A stretch of 64,000 nt of DNA from contig NW_020312827.1 in assembly GCF_003265705.1 (NCBI RefSeq), positions 19,100,711 to 19,164,710 of the forward strand, read 5' to 3'. The notes under the pieces are model-generated. The model saw only the letters and a program-made list of their open reading frames with translations, did no database searches and had not been told where the DNA came from. Source of the DNA: Callorhinus ursinus. Lineage: Eukaryota > Chordata > Mammalia > Carnivora > Otariidae. Positions 32,641 to 43,625 of the stretch are shown piece after piece. Numbering within the stretch: position 1 is the first letter of the stretch; every line of letters starts with the position of its first letter. The position numbers were made by a program, and so were the translations under genes.

Positions 32641-34884
32641 GAAAATAAGAAAATAACTTCCATAAAACATTTGATCTAATGAAGGCTCAAATGAAATTTA
32701 AGATTTGTTATTCTTTATCCAATACCTTTCAGTGATGACTAAAAAGAGCTTAAACCATGTGGAGAAGAATGGGTAATTATCAGTATCACCAAAACACAGG
32801 CATTTTTCTGAGGATGAGGGGGCAAAAAAGAATGTGGGTAAAACCCTACACCTCTTCATTTGGTTGGACAAACACAGAAACATTGTTATGTGTGTTGAAT
32901 CTTCCCTGGCTGACCTCACAGGAGTGGATCCGAATGCTGCCCAAGGGCATTTGCAGATGGGTTTCCAACCTCCAACCCACAGTTGGCATGATTTTCAAGT
33001 CATCCGCAAAAAAGTCTTCTTGTCACACAAAACACTCTTCTACATGCCTAAAATGTAGCAATTAAACATCACTGCTTTGATTTAAACCAAATTAGGTCTC
33101 TGGTTCCACTGATGTACAAAATGTTATAGAAAATATAACCTTTTACGTCTTATCCTTTCAAATACAAGACATACTCCCTCCTTACATACACACAGCTCTC
33201 AGAAGTGCTCAACAAATGTCTATGCCCTTAATAACGTACGACATCCCAGGATGCTGTTCCAAAAGGATTTCTGGGTAAGAGGGAAAGTATAAAATCTTTA
33301 GGTTCCAAAACTGTCAAAGATGTACGAACTGGTGGGGGCAGCGACAAAAAGAATTTCAACGTGCCAGATACTTTGATAGTCAGCCTTGCCTACTTTGGAA
33401 TGATCCAGAATGCTTTTATAGCAATAAATCTCAAGTTCCTGGTTTAATGTTTAATATATCAGTTTCACTGGGTGGAAAAAAATGCTTCAAAATAAATAAC
33501 TGTAATATTAGAAAACACACTGAAACTAGGATTTTGTTTGTTTATTTTGTGAAAAATCATAAAAACCTGTCAATCAAAGCTACTTCCCAGAATCAGGGCT
33601 CTGGTCACTCTGACTCCACAAAGTCCTCCTTCATTCAAAATCCCCAGAGACATCCACTTTGGAGCTTCAAGCTCCAGAACATTCAAAAGGAATCCAGATA
33701 AGCTTGGCTTTAATAACAACAGACCACCTAAAATCCACAGACATGACAGTAATTCATTTCCAGGACAAACCACCTGACATGGAGAGCCATCCTCCACAGT
33801 CTCAGGGACAGGACTAGAACCTTGTGCACACTAAGTGGCCATTTATTACTGGACAGTCCATGCCAACAGATGAGTTATGATTATGCTGCCAAGTCCACTT
33901 CGTCTTGAGTCACCAAAAACACCCCACAAAATGTAAAAGCCTTCAAACAAACTTAACAAAACAGAGTTAAGATTTAAGGGGAGAATTTTTTTTTTTTTTT
34001 TTTTGGTTTATGGGGAAAGGACGACAGGAAATGAGTTCGCTAACTCTCTGCAACTGTCACACATTCTCTAGACACATCTATTCACCTAAAAATGTATGAT
34101 GATGTAAAGATTTACTGAATGAGTATCTTTCTTGAAAATTCAAAATTCTCTCCATAAGAGAGGTATTGATCTTTAATACTTGATCCTGCCTGGGTCCTAG
34201 AGATATTTAGCTTGTTAAGACAGAAACCTGAATATCACTACAAGCACATCAAAAGAAAGGCTTTAGACAAGTGTGAGGCATGAAAGACACTATATTTAAG
34301 TGAAATGTTATCCCCTGCATTGCACTGTGTGAGGGATTGCAAACATCATTTTCTGAAAACTTTCATTAATATCTCACAGAGCACTCTTCAGTATAAAAGA
34401 TGAATGCTCACGATCTATCTCTCAGCTAAAAACGTGACATGCAGGTAGTCATAGAAAAAGAACTCGAACAAAAAAATGAAATATTTGATGGATCATAAAG
34501 TTTTTGTTTGTTTCTGATTGCTTATTTGTTTTTTTAGCTGGCTGCAGAGAAGGATTTGATTTAAGAGTGAGCACGATAGGTGCATAAGTAATTTCCCCAT
34601 GTGTGAGATGTCAGAAAGAGGCCAGCAAATTCTACTTCCAGAAAAAGCAAAGATAATAAAAGTTGCTGACTGTTCCACCATCAATACAAACTAGCCTAAA
34701 AGAAAATGTTCAGACTTCCGGACCAGTTAATAACAGCAGATGCATTCCTCAGGTTTGGGGGAAAGTCATTCATATTTTAAGATATGGATCGTTTTGGAGA
34801 AATTTCAGATATAGGAATGGAAATGACAGGATCCCATTTTGATTTAAAAGCATTGAAAACATTTTACCTCTGAGAACAGTTTTT
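32641..34884. other. unassigned DNA, comparatively GC-balanced
   Basis: No gene called. Frames of 102 codons (32757-33065), 74 codons (32834-33058) and 84 codons (33447-33701) lack domains; the first two overlap in different frames, as chance frames do. A T19 run lies at about 33988-34006. Sections near 32880-33010 and 33590-33950 are less AT-rich than neighbours and would be where to look for conserved non-coding sequence or an old exon. Confidence 0.4.
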
Positions 34885-35087
34885 TCTTGTTTTTTTTAAA
34901 GATTTATTTATTTATTTATTTGACAGACACAGAGAGAGAGACAGCACGAGAGGGAGCACAAGCAGGGGGAGTGGGAGAGGGAGAAGCAGAGGAGCAAGGA
35001 GCCAGATGCGGGGCTCGATCCGAGGACCCTGGGATCATGACCTGACCCGAAGGCAGACGTTTAACGACTGAGCCACCCAGGTGCCCC
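34885..35087 (-). mobile_element. CAN SINE, antisense
   Basis: Reversed SINEC with an exact 14-bp duplication (TGAGAACAGTTTTT) at 34871-34884 and 35088-35101. It is the left arm of an inverted SINE pair with the copy at 35241. Confidence 0.95.
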
Positions 35088-35240
35088 TGAGAACAGTTTT
35101 TGATATAGCCAGATAAGAAGTGAAAAAGCACTGGACACACTGGCTGAATAGAAGCGTGAATGCATCTGTTCTATGTTGGGGGGATGGGCAGAGCTAGGGA
35201 CACAGGGGCATGCAGAAGACGATGAAGAGTCCCAGTGAGG

Positions 35241-35454
35241 GGCGCCTGGGTGTCTCAGATGGTTAAGCGTCTGCCTTCAGCTCAGGTCATGATCCCAGGG
35301 TCCTCGGATAGAGCCTCACATCGGGCTCCCTGTTCAGTGGGGAGCCTGCTTCTCCCTCTCCCTCTGCCTCTCCCCCTGCTCATGTTCTCTCTCTCTCTCT
35401 CTCTCTCTGTATCTCTGTGTCTCAAATGAATAAATAAAATCTTAAAAAAAAAAA
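35241..35454 (+). mobile_element. CAN SINE, sense, young
   Basis: Head 'GGCGCCTGGGTGTCTCAGAT', CT tract with an (CT)n run, A13 tail. Exact 16-bp duplication (AAGAGTCCCAGTGAGG) at 35225-35240 and 35455-35470. The perfect flanks and pure tail indicate a recent insertion. Confidence 0.96.
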
Positions 35455-35470
35455 AAGAGTCCCAGTGAGG

Positions 35471-36860
35471 TGGGAATTTAGATGCAAGCTTCATGTACTT
35501 CCCCAATTTACAAGAGGCTTTTTTAACCTGATAACAAAGGGAAATAAAACATTTAACATGTGTGTAATATAATAGTTTTAGTTCCGTAATAAAATGAGAG
35601 ATTTGATATTTACTTTAGTAAAACAGGAGAATAACAATTTGGAAAAATATTTTGATAAGGGAGGCCCTTGGGGGAGGAAGGGAATGAATGGAAACAACAA
35701 ATGGTTCTAGAACTAGTTTCCTTTTTAAGGAAATAAAAATATAAGGCATTAAATTAAATTTGAATTTCAAAAAAATATGTGTTCACATGATTATGTCCCA
35801 TGCAATACTTTGGACATACTTTAGCCAAAAATTTACTTGTTGTTTCTTTGAAATTCAAACTTGACCCAGCATCCTGTATTTATATGGCAACCTACCTGGA
35901 TTAGAATTTGAGTAGGAGAAAGCAGAGATGAGTGCTGGTGAGGAAAAAAGAAACAAAACAGACAAAAATGGTAGTCGGTCATATCAACCAAGATGGAGGC
36001 GAAGAGGGACAGTGAAATCTACTGTTCAGTTTTAAACTAAATGCTATATGGCGCCACGATGTGTCCCTTCTCAATTAGAGCCCCATACTCCACTGAAGAG
36101 CCACTACATAAAGCTTATGTAAGAGTTGGATGGGCTAAAGGGTTGACATAGTGGAAATTATAGGGGTGAAAAAGAAAAAAAATGCAAAGACTAGATTAAG
36201 GTGATAATTTAAAAAATCATGTGTGGTCTTGAGCTCAGCATGGCTAAAACTAGAGGTGCAAACATCACCAGGACTTTATTTCTCTCGTGCTTCAGAACTT
36301 GCTCCATTCTCAAGGTGGCAAAATGGCTGGGGCATCTCCTATGTTCCATTTTTCATGTTTGAGCAGAAAAGCTTACTATTCCCCTGAAACAGCTCTAGAG
36401 AGGATTCAATGAATTGCTTTGGTTTTATTTGAATTGCATTCTTATTATCCCTAAATTAGACAGTATGTACAGGGACAAAATGTTCTGACAAGCCAGACCT
36501 GAGCTGAATACCCATAGCTGGAGCCCAAGATAGAGTCATCTCACACTGAAGCAACTGAGAAAAGATAATGAATTCTGAGAAGAAAATTGGCTATTATTCC
36601 AAAAGAAGGGTTATCGATGCTTCATGGCCAAAAACAAACACGCAAGCAAGCAAACAAACAGTAATTATCCACTATAAGGTTTAAATAGTCTATTTGATTT
36701 GGATTTTAAGAGTGGGGCAGTAGTGATTGACATCTGGGTTATGCAAATTTTTCTCCACTTTCTTCATTGTAAGAGTCTGAACTTTAACAACTTAACTTAT
36801 AATCCCTTTTATCTTGCTATAAAACCTGTTCCATATAAGTGCTTAATAAAAACAGAATGA
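35471..36860. other. unassigned spacer
   Basis: No gene, and no frame above 60 codons other than SINE overlap. A CAAG/CAAA run lies near 36641-36660. Confidence 0.42.
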
Positions 36861-37068
36861 GGGGCACCTGGGTGGCTCAGTCGTTGGGCGTCTGCCTTCG
36901 GCTCAGGTCCTGATCCCGGGGTCCTGGGATTGGGTCCCGCATCGGGCTCCTTGCTCCTTGGGAAGCCTGCTTCTCCCTCTCCCACTCCCCCTGCTTGTGT
37001 TTCCTCTCTTGCTGTGTCTCTCTCTGTCAAATAAATAAATAAATAAAATCTTAAAAAAATAAATAAAT
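36861..37068 (+). mobile_element. CAN SINE, sense
   Basis: Head 'GGGGCACCTGGGTGGCTCAG', 'TCCCGGGGTCCTGGGATTG', tail of AAATA units. Duplications 36848-36860 and 37069-37081 agree at 12 of 13 bases. Confidence 0.95.
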
Positions 37069-37340
37069 AAAAGCAGAATGAACAAATGAACAAATAAAAG
37101 CAAATGCTATGTTCTAGACATGCAGATTGTAAAAGTTGCTATACAAAGTATTAAAAGACCTGAATCAACAGAACAAACTTTAAGCCTTAAATAGATTTTC
37201 TGTTTAAGTGAATCATATATGTGAGATGGCATATAAATCAGCAGGGAAAAATGTGAACCTCAAAACTTGTATCTCTAGAAAAATTTGAGTGGGTAAATCA
37301 CTGCGCCACTTAATTGTTGAAGTGACTTTAAACTAGTTAC

Positions 37341-37543
37341 TCATCGGGTGCCTGGGTGGCTCAGTTGTTAAACGTCTGCTTCAGATCATGATCCCGGGGT
37401 CCTGGGATCGAGCCCTGCACCAGGCTCCCTGCTCTGTGGGAAGCCTGCTTCTCCCTCTCCCACTACCCCCTGCTCGTGTTCCCTCTCTCGCTGTCTCTCT
37501 CTCGTCAAAAAAAAACTCAAAAAATAAATAAATAATTAAAACA
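37341..37543 (+). mobile_element. CAN SINE, sense
   Basis: Head 'GGGTGCCTGGGTGGCTCAGT' with a short deletion after the A-box region; 'TCCCGGGGTCCTGGGATCGA'; A-rich tail. Flanks TAAACTAGTTAC (37329-37340) and TAAACTAGTTAT (37544-37555). In direct orientation about 270 bp after the previous SINE. Confidence 0.94.
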
Positions 37544-37624
37544 TAAACTAGTTATAGGAAGAAAGCTACCTGACAGGATTGTCATGATGAGTAAATAAGC
37601 TATGTATATGCAAATGCTGACCAG

Positions 37625-37725
37625 TTTATAAACTCTATGTGCACTGGGAACACCAGGGCAGATCTGGGAACTAGTCCAATACCAAGCATAGTGGAGACAC
37701 TTGATAAATGTTTCCTTAACAGAAA
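37625..37725 (+). repeat. possible L2 3' end fragment
   Basis: 'CCAATACCAAGCATAGTGGA' and 'ACTTGATAAATGTTTCCTT' resemble the end of L2. Short and diverged. Confidence 0.4.
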
Positions 37726-37759
37726 TCTGAGTACAGAACATTAAAGAAATTTGTTCTGT

Positions 37760-37762
<3 letters not shown>

Positions 37763-37809
<47 letters not shown>

Positions 37810-37819
37810 CGCGCACACA
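37763..37819. repeat. (GT)n(GC)n(AC)n alternating purine-pyrimidine tract
   Basis: About 19 GT repeats followed directly by seven GC repeats and ACACA, 57 bp without a break in purine-pyrimidine alternation. It accounts for the His-Thr-rich spurious minus-strand frames at 37517-37944. Confidence 0.97.
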
Positions 37820-38985
37820 AGCGTAAGAGGGGCAGTGCAGTGGGGAGAGAGAGTTATAGTGGGGCATAATATAAGGTAGTAAAAATTTATTGTCCCTTCA
37901 TATTCAAACATTTTCGAACTCCATTCTGATTCTATAATAAGCATATGTCAGATATGTCAAGAATACATCAAATTTTACTGTGTATTTAAGATTTCTATTT
38001 TTTTCACCATTTGCTCCTTCTTTTTTTTTTGTATTTAAAGATTCATTTATTCAATCCTTTTTTGGAGAACCAGCAATTGAAATATATTTTGCTTCTGCTG
38101 CAGTTTTCTATTATGGATATGTAATAAGACTGACAAAGAAATGAGCAACTAAAATTGTAGCTTTCTCTTCCCACCCCCATTCCTTTCTCTCATCCTTTAA
38201 GGAAGATCTATAAGAATTTTGTGTCTCTGTTGTTATAAATTCCACAAAGAAAAAAGTTACCTATCTTTACAGTATTTGGTAACATAAACAGGAATTTTTT
38301 TAATGGCCAGAAAACTTTGTTAAGTCTAATTTAATATGCCTGTATTTCTACAGGTTTTACTTAATTGTTAAACTTTCTCTGTCAAATAATACTCATACCA
38401 TCTACAGTAAGTCCCACATGATTACATAAAACCATGTTATACAGCCCACAGAAATTCCAAGTATATCAACTTATTTATATTTATAAAAAGTCTTCAGATC
38501 TGTGAATTGGGCTTACTGATGATCAATATGTAATTATGATAATAATGAGAACAGAAGTTTAGAATCAAAGGCATGTTCCTACTGTTAAGACTGTAGGAAA
38601 AAACTTCTAATATTAGAATGACTGGCATTTGGATGGTTTACCATTAACCTATTAGTTTTTACTATATGCCTGTCAGTGAACTGGCTGCTAGCTAGATAAT
38701 ATAAATAATAATATTAAAATCATATCACATATCTAGTTGCTGAGTCCTATATGTTGATAATCTCTTTGAGGCATTTGGTATATGTGGGGTTTTTGTTAAA
38801 TACTTTAAAATAAAATCTGCATTTAATTGATTAGAAAAAGTAATTTACGCTTATAAAACAGATCAGAAATGTAGAAAGCTTGTACAAACAACTGAAAATT
38901 ACCGACAAATCTACCACACGGACAACCCTTAATAGTTTAGAATATATTCTTCTAAACCATCTTCTCCATACAAACAAATACATAT
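37820..38985. other. unassigned AT-rich spacer
   Basis: No gene. A T-rich run near 38020-38033 and general AT-rich text. Weak MIR-like wording near 38650-38700 was not strong enough to call. Confidence 0.42.
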
Positions 38986-38989
38986 CCCA

Positions 38990-39280
38990 AAACATGCATC
39001 CTGTGTGTGGGAAGGGTGGCTGTAGGGTTGGGGGTTGGAGGAGAGGGAGTTATTAGAAAAGGCCATCCTAGAGTTGATATTTGAGAGGCTGAGAGAGAGG
39101 ACATGTGTGATCAGCACATAGAGAACAATGTGGAACATGATGTGAGAGGAGGCAGGAGAATTCAAGAAAATGAATTCTGCCAATAACAAGAGTGAGCTTG
39201 GAAGTTCATTGTTCCGCACAACCGCCAGATAAGATCCCAGCTTGAGTTTGGCCTTGTGAGACACTGAGGAGAGGACCCAG
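38990..39280 (+). repeat. possible ancient repeat (same broad type as 2680-3660)
   Basis: 'GTTGATATTTGAGAGGCTGA' near 39075 recalls the 'TATTTGAG' block of the ancient repeat near 2729, and the GA-rich context is similar. The 111-codon minus-strand frame (38929-39264) has no domain. Confidence 0.3.
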
Positions 39281-39434
39281 TTGAGTCTACAGAACTCTGA
39301 GATAACAAAATAGATAAATGTTTGTCGCCAAACGTCTTGTAATTACTTACACAGCAACAGCAAACTAAACAAATGGGAAATTATTAGGCAAAGAAGTGTC
39401 AGAATTGGTCTGCATTTTAAAATGTTCCCTCTTT

Positions 39435-39545
39435 GGGAAAAAAAGAGAAGGGGGAAGGGAAGGGAGGAGAAGGGAGAAAGGTATAAAGGGAAAGAAAGAA
39501 ATCCTGAGTTTATGCAGGAAAACAAAACAAAACAAAACAAAAAAC
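39435..39545. repeat. GA-rich low-complexity and (AAAAC)n run
   Basis: GGGAAGG/AAAGG-rich segment followed by AACAAAACAAAACAAAACAA at about 39519-39545. Confidence 0.9.
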
Positions 39546-39739
39546 AGAAAGACTAATCGGGAAGCTTTTGCAGTCATCTCGGACAAAGAAGAGAGGAGAT
39601 TAAATAAAGGATAAAGGATGTAGTGATGGAAATTAAAATAAAAATGTCCATGAGGAATGCGCTACTTCAGTTACTCATTCAAATGAGGATGTTTCAGGAA
39701 GTGTGCTAGTAAGCAGGGATATAAAAGATTGTGCTGAAA

Positions 39740-40110
39740 ATCTTCCAACCTTCTTTCCAGATCCAGTCTCTACCCTCTCTCCTCCTTCCCTGTCTTTCTG
39801 GACACCAATCTGTGGGGACTCCAGGTAGGAATCTTTCTGGCCTCTGGTTCCGACTTGGATTTAACCAAAGGGGAGCACTGGTAAGAGATAGGGAGGAGAG
39901 AAGAAAGTGAAGTCAGAGTACTTATTTTCATTTCCTCCGAGTGGAACACTGCGAACTGGCTACCTCACTTAACTAAAAGTCATAACTCCTGTTGGGTGGC
40001 CCAACCCCTTCTCTCCTTCTGGGTCTGGCACCTGCTCCTTCCTATTTCCCCCTGCAGACCTAACAATGGGTACTAGGTCTGGAAAACCGCACTATCCCAG
40101 TGGATGACCA
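39740..40110 (+). repeat. possible ancient repeat, family unknown
   Basis: 'GTGAAGTCAGAGTACTTATT' near 39907 and 'CTCCTGTTGGGTGGCCCAAC' near 39986 are wordings I associate with an old dispersed repeat, but I cannot name it. The region is GC-richer than its flanks. Confidence 0.3.
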
Positions 40111-40229
40111 CTTCATTTTAAACAGTGCCATTGCAAAAAGTAAATCCACGGACATGAGCTTTTACGAGAAATAAAAGCATATAAAGAGACAAAGACCTAC
40201 TCTTGGAAAATGTCAACATTTTTTAAATT

Positions 40230-40390
40230 AAAAATATAATGTAGTTTATATTTATTGAGACAGGCACTATATACACTGTTATGTATTTTCTCAGTGGAGA
40301 AACTGAGGCTACAGGAGGAAAAGAGTGTTTGCCCCAATGTCATACCTCTAGAAAGTAGTAGAGCAGACAGTCTTGTTCCAAAGTCCTCTC
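40230..40390 (-). repeat. MIR, antisense
   Basis: 'TATTTATTGAGACAGGCACT', then 'GGAGAAACTGAGGCTACAGG' and 'GTTTGCCCCAATGTCATAC' give the reversed MIR order. Confidence 0.75.
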
Positions 40391-40488
40391 ACTTGGATAG
40401 GTAATCCTGAAAATGAGACAGAAGGATTAGCCGAAGTGGAAACTGGAATATCACAGAAGTACAGTAAGAATTTCAAGAATATAAATGC

Positions 40489-40704
40489 TGTGGCACCTGC
40501 ATAACTCAGTCGATTTAAGGGTCTTACTCTTGATTTCACCTCAGGTCATGATCTCGGGGTCCTGAGATTGAGCCTCATTGGGCTCCGTGCTAGGCTTGGG
40601 GCCTGCTTAATATTCTCTCTCTCCCTCTCCCTCTGGTCCTCCCTCCTCCCCCCACCCCTGCACACATGCATGTGCTTTCTCTCTCTCTACAAAAAAAAAA
40701 AAAA
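40489..40704 (+). mobile_element. CAN SINE, sense, older subfamily
   Basis: Diverged head 'TGTGGCACCTGCATAACTCA', 'TTGATTTCACCTCAGGTCAT', 'GGGGCCTGCTTAATATTCTC', A16 tail. Duplications 40475-40487 and 40705-40717 agree at 12 of 13 bases. Together with the next SINE it forms an inverted pair. Confidence 0.93.
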
Positions 40705-40858
40705 AAGAATGTAAATGGCAACAGTGTCAATCACTTCTGAACTTCTGAGTAATCAAATATGAGCACATGTGATATTCTTTGGATTTAGTTACATGGAGAT
40801 TATTTTGTTTCCTTTATTTTTTCTTTGGCATTAGAAACAATGCTGCAACAAATTTCTT

Positions 40859-41062
40859 TTCTTTTTTTTTTTTAAAGATTTTATTTATTTATTTGAGACA
40901 GAGAGAGAATGAGAGATAGAGAGCACGAGAGGGAAAAGGGTCAGAGGGAGAAGCAGATTCCCCGCCAAGCAGGGAGCCCGATGCGGGACTCGATCCTGGG
41001 ACTCCGGGATCATGACCTGAGCCGAAGGCAGTCGCCCAACCAACTGAGCTACCCAGGCGCCC
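40859..41062 (-). mobile_element. CAN SINE, antisense, young
   Basis: Reversed SINEC with an exact 17-bp duplication (GCTGCAACAAATTTCTT) at 40842-40858 and 41063-41079. About 155 bp from the opposite-strand SINE on its left. Confidence 0.96.
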
Positions 41063-41079
41063 GCTGCAACAAATTTCTT

Positions 41080-42367
41080 ACACGTATACATGACACTCTT
41101 GTCTTTTCCTGGAAGTGAAAGAGCTGGATGAGTGTGCCTATTTTAAAATTAATAAATAATTCCAGTTTGCTGTCCATAAAAGATAGACATTTATACTCCT
41201 GTCAATAACAGTACGAGAGTCTATGTTCCATTAAACCTTTTCAACAAGGCTATCGGTCTGTCTGATGTTTGTCAGTCTAAGAAAATTAATATTATTTTAA
41301 TTGTGCTTATATGCATTTGATTACTAGGGAGGGAGAAATTCTATGCACATAACCACTGAACATGAATCTGACAAAAATCACAAGAGAAACTCTGTAAGAG
41401 ATGCCTTCTTAATGTCTGATAAAGCCTAAGTCCATGATGTCCATTATCATATTTTCTTTTTGGGTAATATTAGCTAAAATTAACTCATGAAAAATATGCT
41501 TCTATACTTCATTTACCTTGCTGCATTTTATTGCTGTACAGCAACTTTGAGCATCTGACATTTCTCATGCAGCCAAATACACATTTATTGAGCAAGGTGG
41601 CTGCTGAGGCTGCTGCTAGTGATGATGACAGTGGGGACAACAATGACAATGGCATATATATGCCTTATGAACCCTCTTTTATGTTTGGGTGTTTTCTCAT
41701 ATTATTAAAAAAATTTTGCATGAAATTGCAGTTAGGAATTAAATTCTCATTTATATTTCAGTATATTTTTCTATGATAAGAGTGCAAAAGTGAACAGGAA
41801 TGAACACAGAGTCTAAAACAGGAAACAGGATGAAATGTGACCTCTGCTCACTTGTGGGAAGTGTGAGTATTTGTGTTTGTGTTAATAGCTCTTTGCTATC
41901 CTTTCTCTAGTTCTGCCTACTGTTCTACAGTTCCATCTAGGGTACAGTTTTTATTTACACCCTTAATTTGTCAGTATAGTTTAAGCAATACATTTCCTAA
42001 ATAACAATCTCCCACTACTATCACCATGACTTCATTTCTCCAACCAAAACATTTCTCTGGCATTTGATGACTTATTCTTACTATATCTGCTATGTACATA
42101 TTCTTTATCACCAGAAATACCATGAAGTAGAGACAATATATATTTGTGGTATTGGTGGCCCACGTGTACAAGGAGGATTGGAAAGTTGGGCTCTAAAATA
42201 ACAAAGCAGATTGTGTTGTGTTGCACATTTGGGTGACACCAGGTATTCTCCTTCAGAAGGAAACAATGTAAAGTGCAGTAAATTAACTTCTCCAGAAACA
42301 GAATGTTTTTAATGGCTACCAAGTCATGTGGTAGGTAGCAAAAGGAGTTTTGTAGCAAGATTGGCAT
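41080..42367. other. unassigned spacer
   Basis: No gene. A 111-codon minus-strand frame (42032-42367) and an 81-codon + frame (41531-41776) show no domain. A short GCTGCTG/GATGATG patch occurs near 41600-41655. Confidence 0.4.
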
Positions 42368-42385
42368 TAATAATTAGAAAAATGA

Positions 42386-42597
42386 TGAAGCGCCTGGGTG
42401 GCTCAGTCGGTTAAGCGACTGCCTTCGGCTCAAGTCATGATCCCGGGGTCCTGGGATCGAGTCCCACATCGGGCTCCCTGCTCAGTGGGAAGCCTGCTTC
42501 TGCCTCTCCTACTCCACTTGCTTGTGTTCCTTCTCTCGCTGTCTCTCTCTCTCTCTCTCTGTCAATTAATTAAATAAATAAAATCTTTAAAAAATAA
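42386..42597 (+). mobile_element. CAN SINE, sense, young
   Basis: Head 'AAGCGCCTGGGTGGCTCAGT', B-box 'GGGATCGAGTCCCAC', (CT)n tract, tail of AAATA units. Exact 18-bp duplication (TAATAATTAGAAAAATGA) at 42368-42385 and 42598-42615. Confidence 0.96.
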
Positions 42598-42615
42598 TAA
42601 TAATTAGAAAAATGA

Positions 42616-43140
42616 AAAAAAAATTTAACAAAATAGGTAGGTAATGACAAAATAATGAAAAGAACAAATAGATATTAAACCTGTCAACCTAAATTGGAAC
42701 AAACTGCTAAGAAATATCAAATTTTAGTGTTTTCACTTTTGGAAAACAATTATGCATCATATGAATATTTTCCTAATAAAACTCACTCAAAATAATAATT
42801 TTAATTGAAAAACTCTCACCACTTAATCACATCATATTATTCACTCAAAAAGTTCATTTTCCTCCTATAATATCTAGCACGATAATATTCATGCAGAAGA
42901 GGGAGGCTCAAAGATATACAATGGTCTCTTGTAACAAAACTTAAACATTATCTAGGGGCATGCAAATGCTGTTAGGTAATACAGGGCAAGATATAAGTGA
43001 CAAAAAAACTCTGTTAGAAGGGCCTTTTATATGTAAATGTTGCTGGGTTTCCTGTCTTATAAATTTGGCCTCACTGTTGTGTTGCTTTGTATTTCATGAG
43101 GTAGGTGGCTCTATCATAAATTGTGTACATTAGAATCTGT
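42616..43140. other. unassigned AT-rich spacer
   Basis: Nothing recognised between the SINE on the left and the possible ancient repeat on the right. Confidence 0.4.
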
Positions 43141-43149
43141 ATAGCCAGA

Positions 43150-43625
43150 CACTTTTATTTGCAAGTGACAAAAAAATTCACTTCAACCAGTTGAAGCCAA
43201 ATGGACACTTACTGGATCAGTCCAGACAACAGTTCTTGTGAGGTATGGCTTCATACAGAGGTTCACACAGTATCTTTAAAACACGATCTCTTTACGTTTC
43301 ACTACATCCTCCACCCAAGATTGGCTTCACATTGACCAAGGTCTGTCATGGAACAAATCCAAGCAGTAAGTCTGTTACTTTTATCTATCAGTTGAGCAAC
43401 TCCAGAAAAATGGAACATTTATTTTGATATAGTTCCCAGAAACACCCCGGAGCTGGCTTTCATTGGTTTGGCTTCCATCATATGCAACATCCCCAAATTC
43501 TGCAGTGTGATTGGGAGGGTCTGGTGTTCTGATTGGGCAGTCGGGGTTCTATGCCCAAGTGGCTGACCCCATCCTAATCCAATGCACTTGGACTAGAAGA
43601 GAGCTACTAAAAAGTCTTGCATCCT
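43150..43625 (-). repeat. possible ancient LTR-like repeat, family uncertain
   Basis: 'CTTTTATTTGCAAGTGACAA' at the left, 'CTGGCTTTCATTGGTTTGGC' and 'GTGTTCTGATTGGGCAG' further right follow the order of an old dispersed repeat with 'attggctcacataac ... gattggccagg' wording. Orientation and name are guesses. Confidence 0.4.

Noticed and set aside
32757..33065. 102-codon + frame, possible small protein
   Set aside because: No domain, overlapped by another frame of similar length, no promoter, splice or conservation evidence.
37517..37944. Two His-Thr-rich minus-strand frames of 67 and 116 codons
   Set aside because: Produced by the (GT)n(GC)n microsatellite, which has no stops on the minus strand in these frames.
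38929..39264. 111-codon minus-strand frame with Leu/Ser-rich segments
   Set aside because: No signal, domain or context; overlaps possible ancient repeat.
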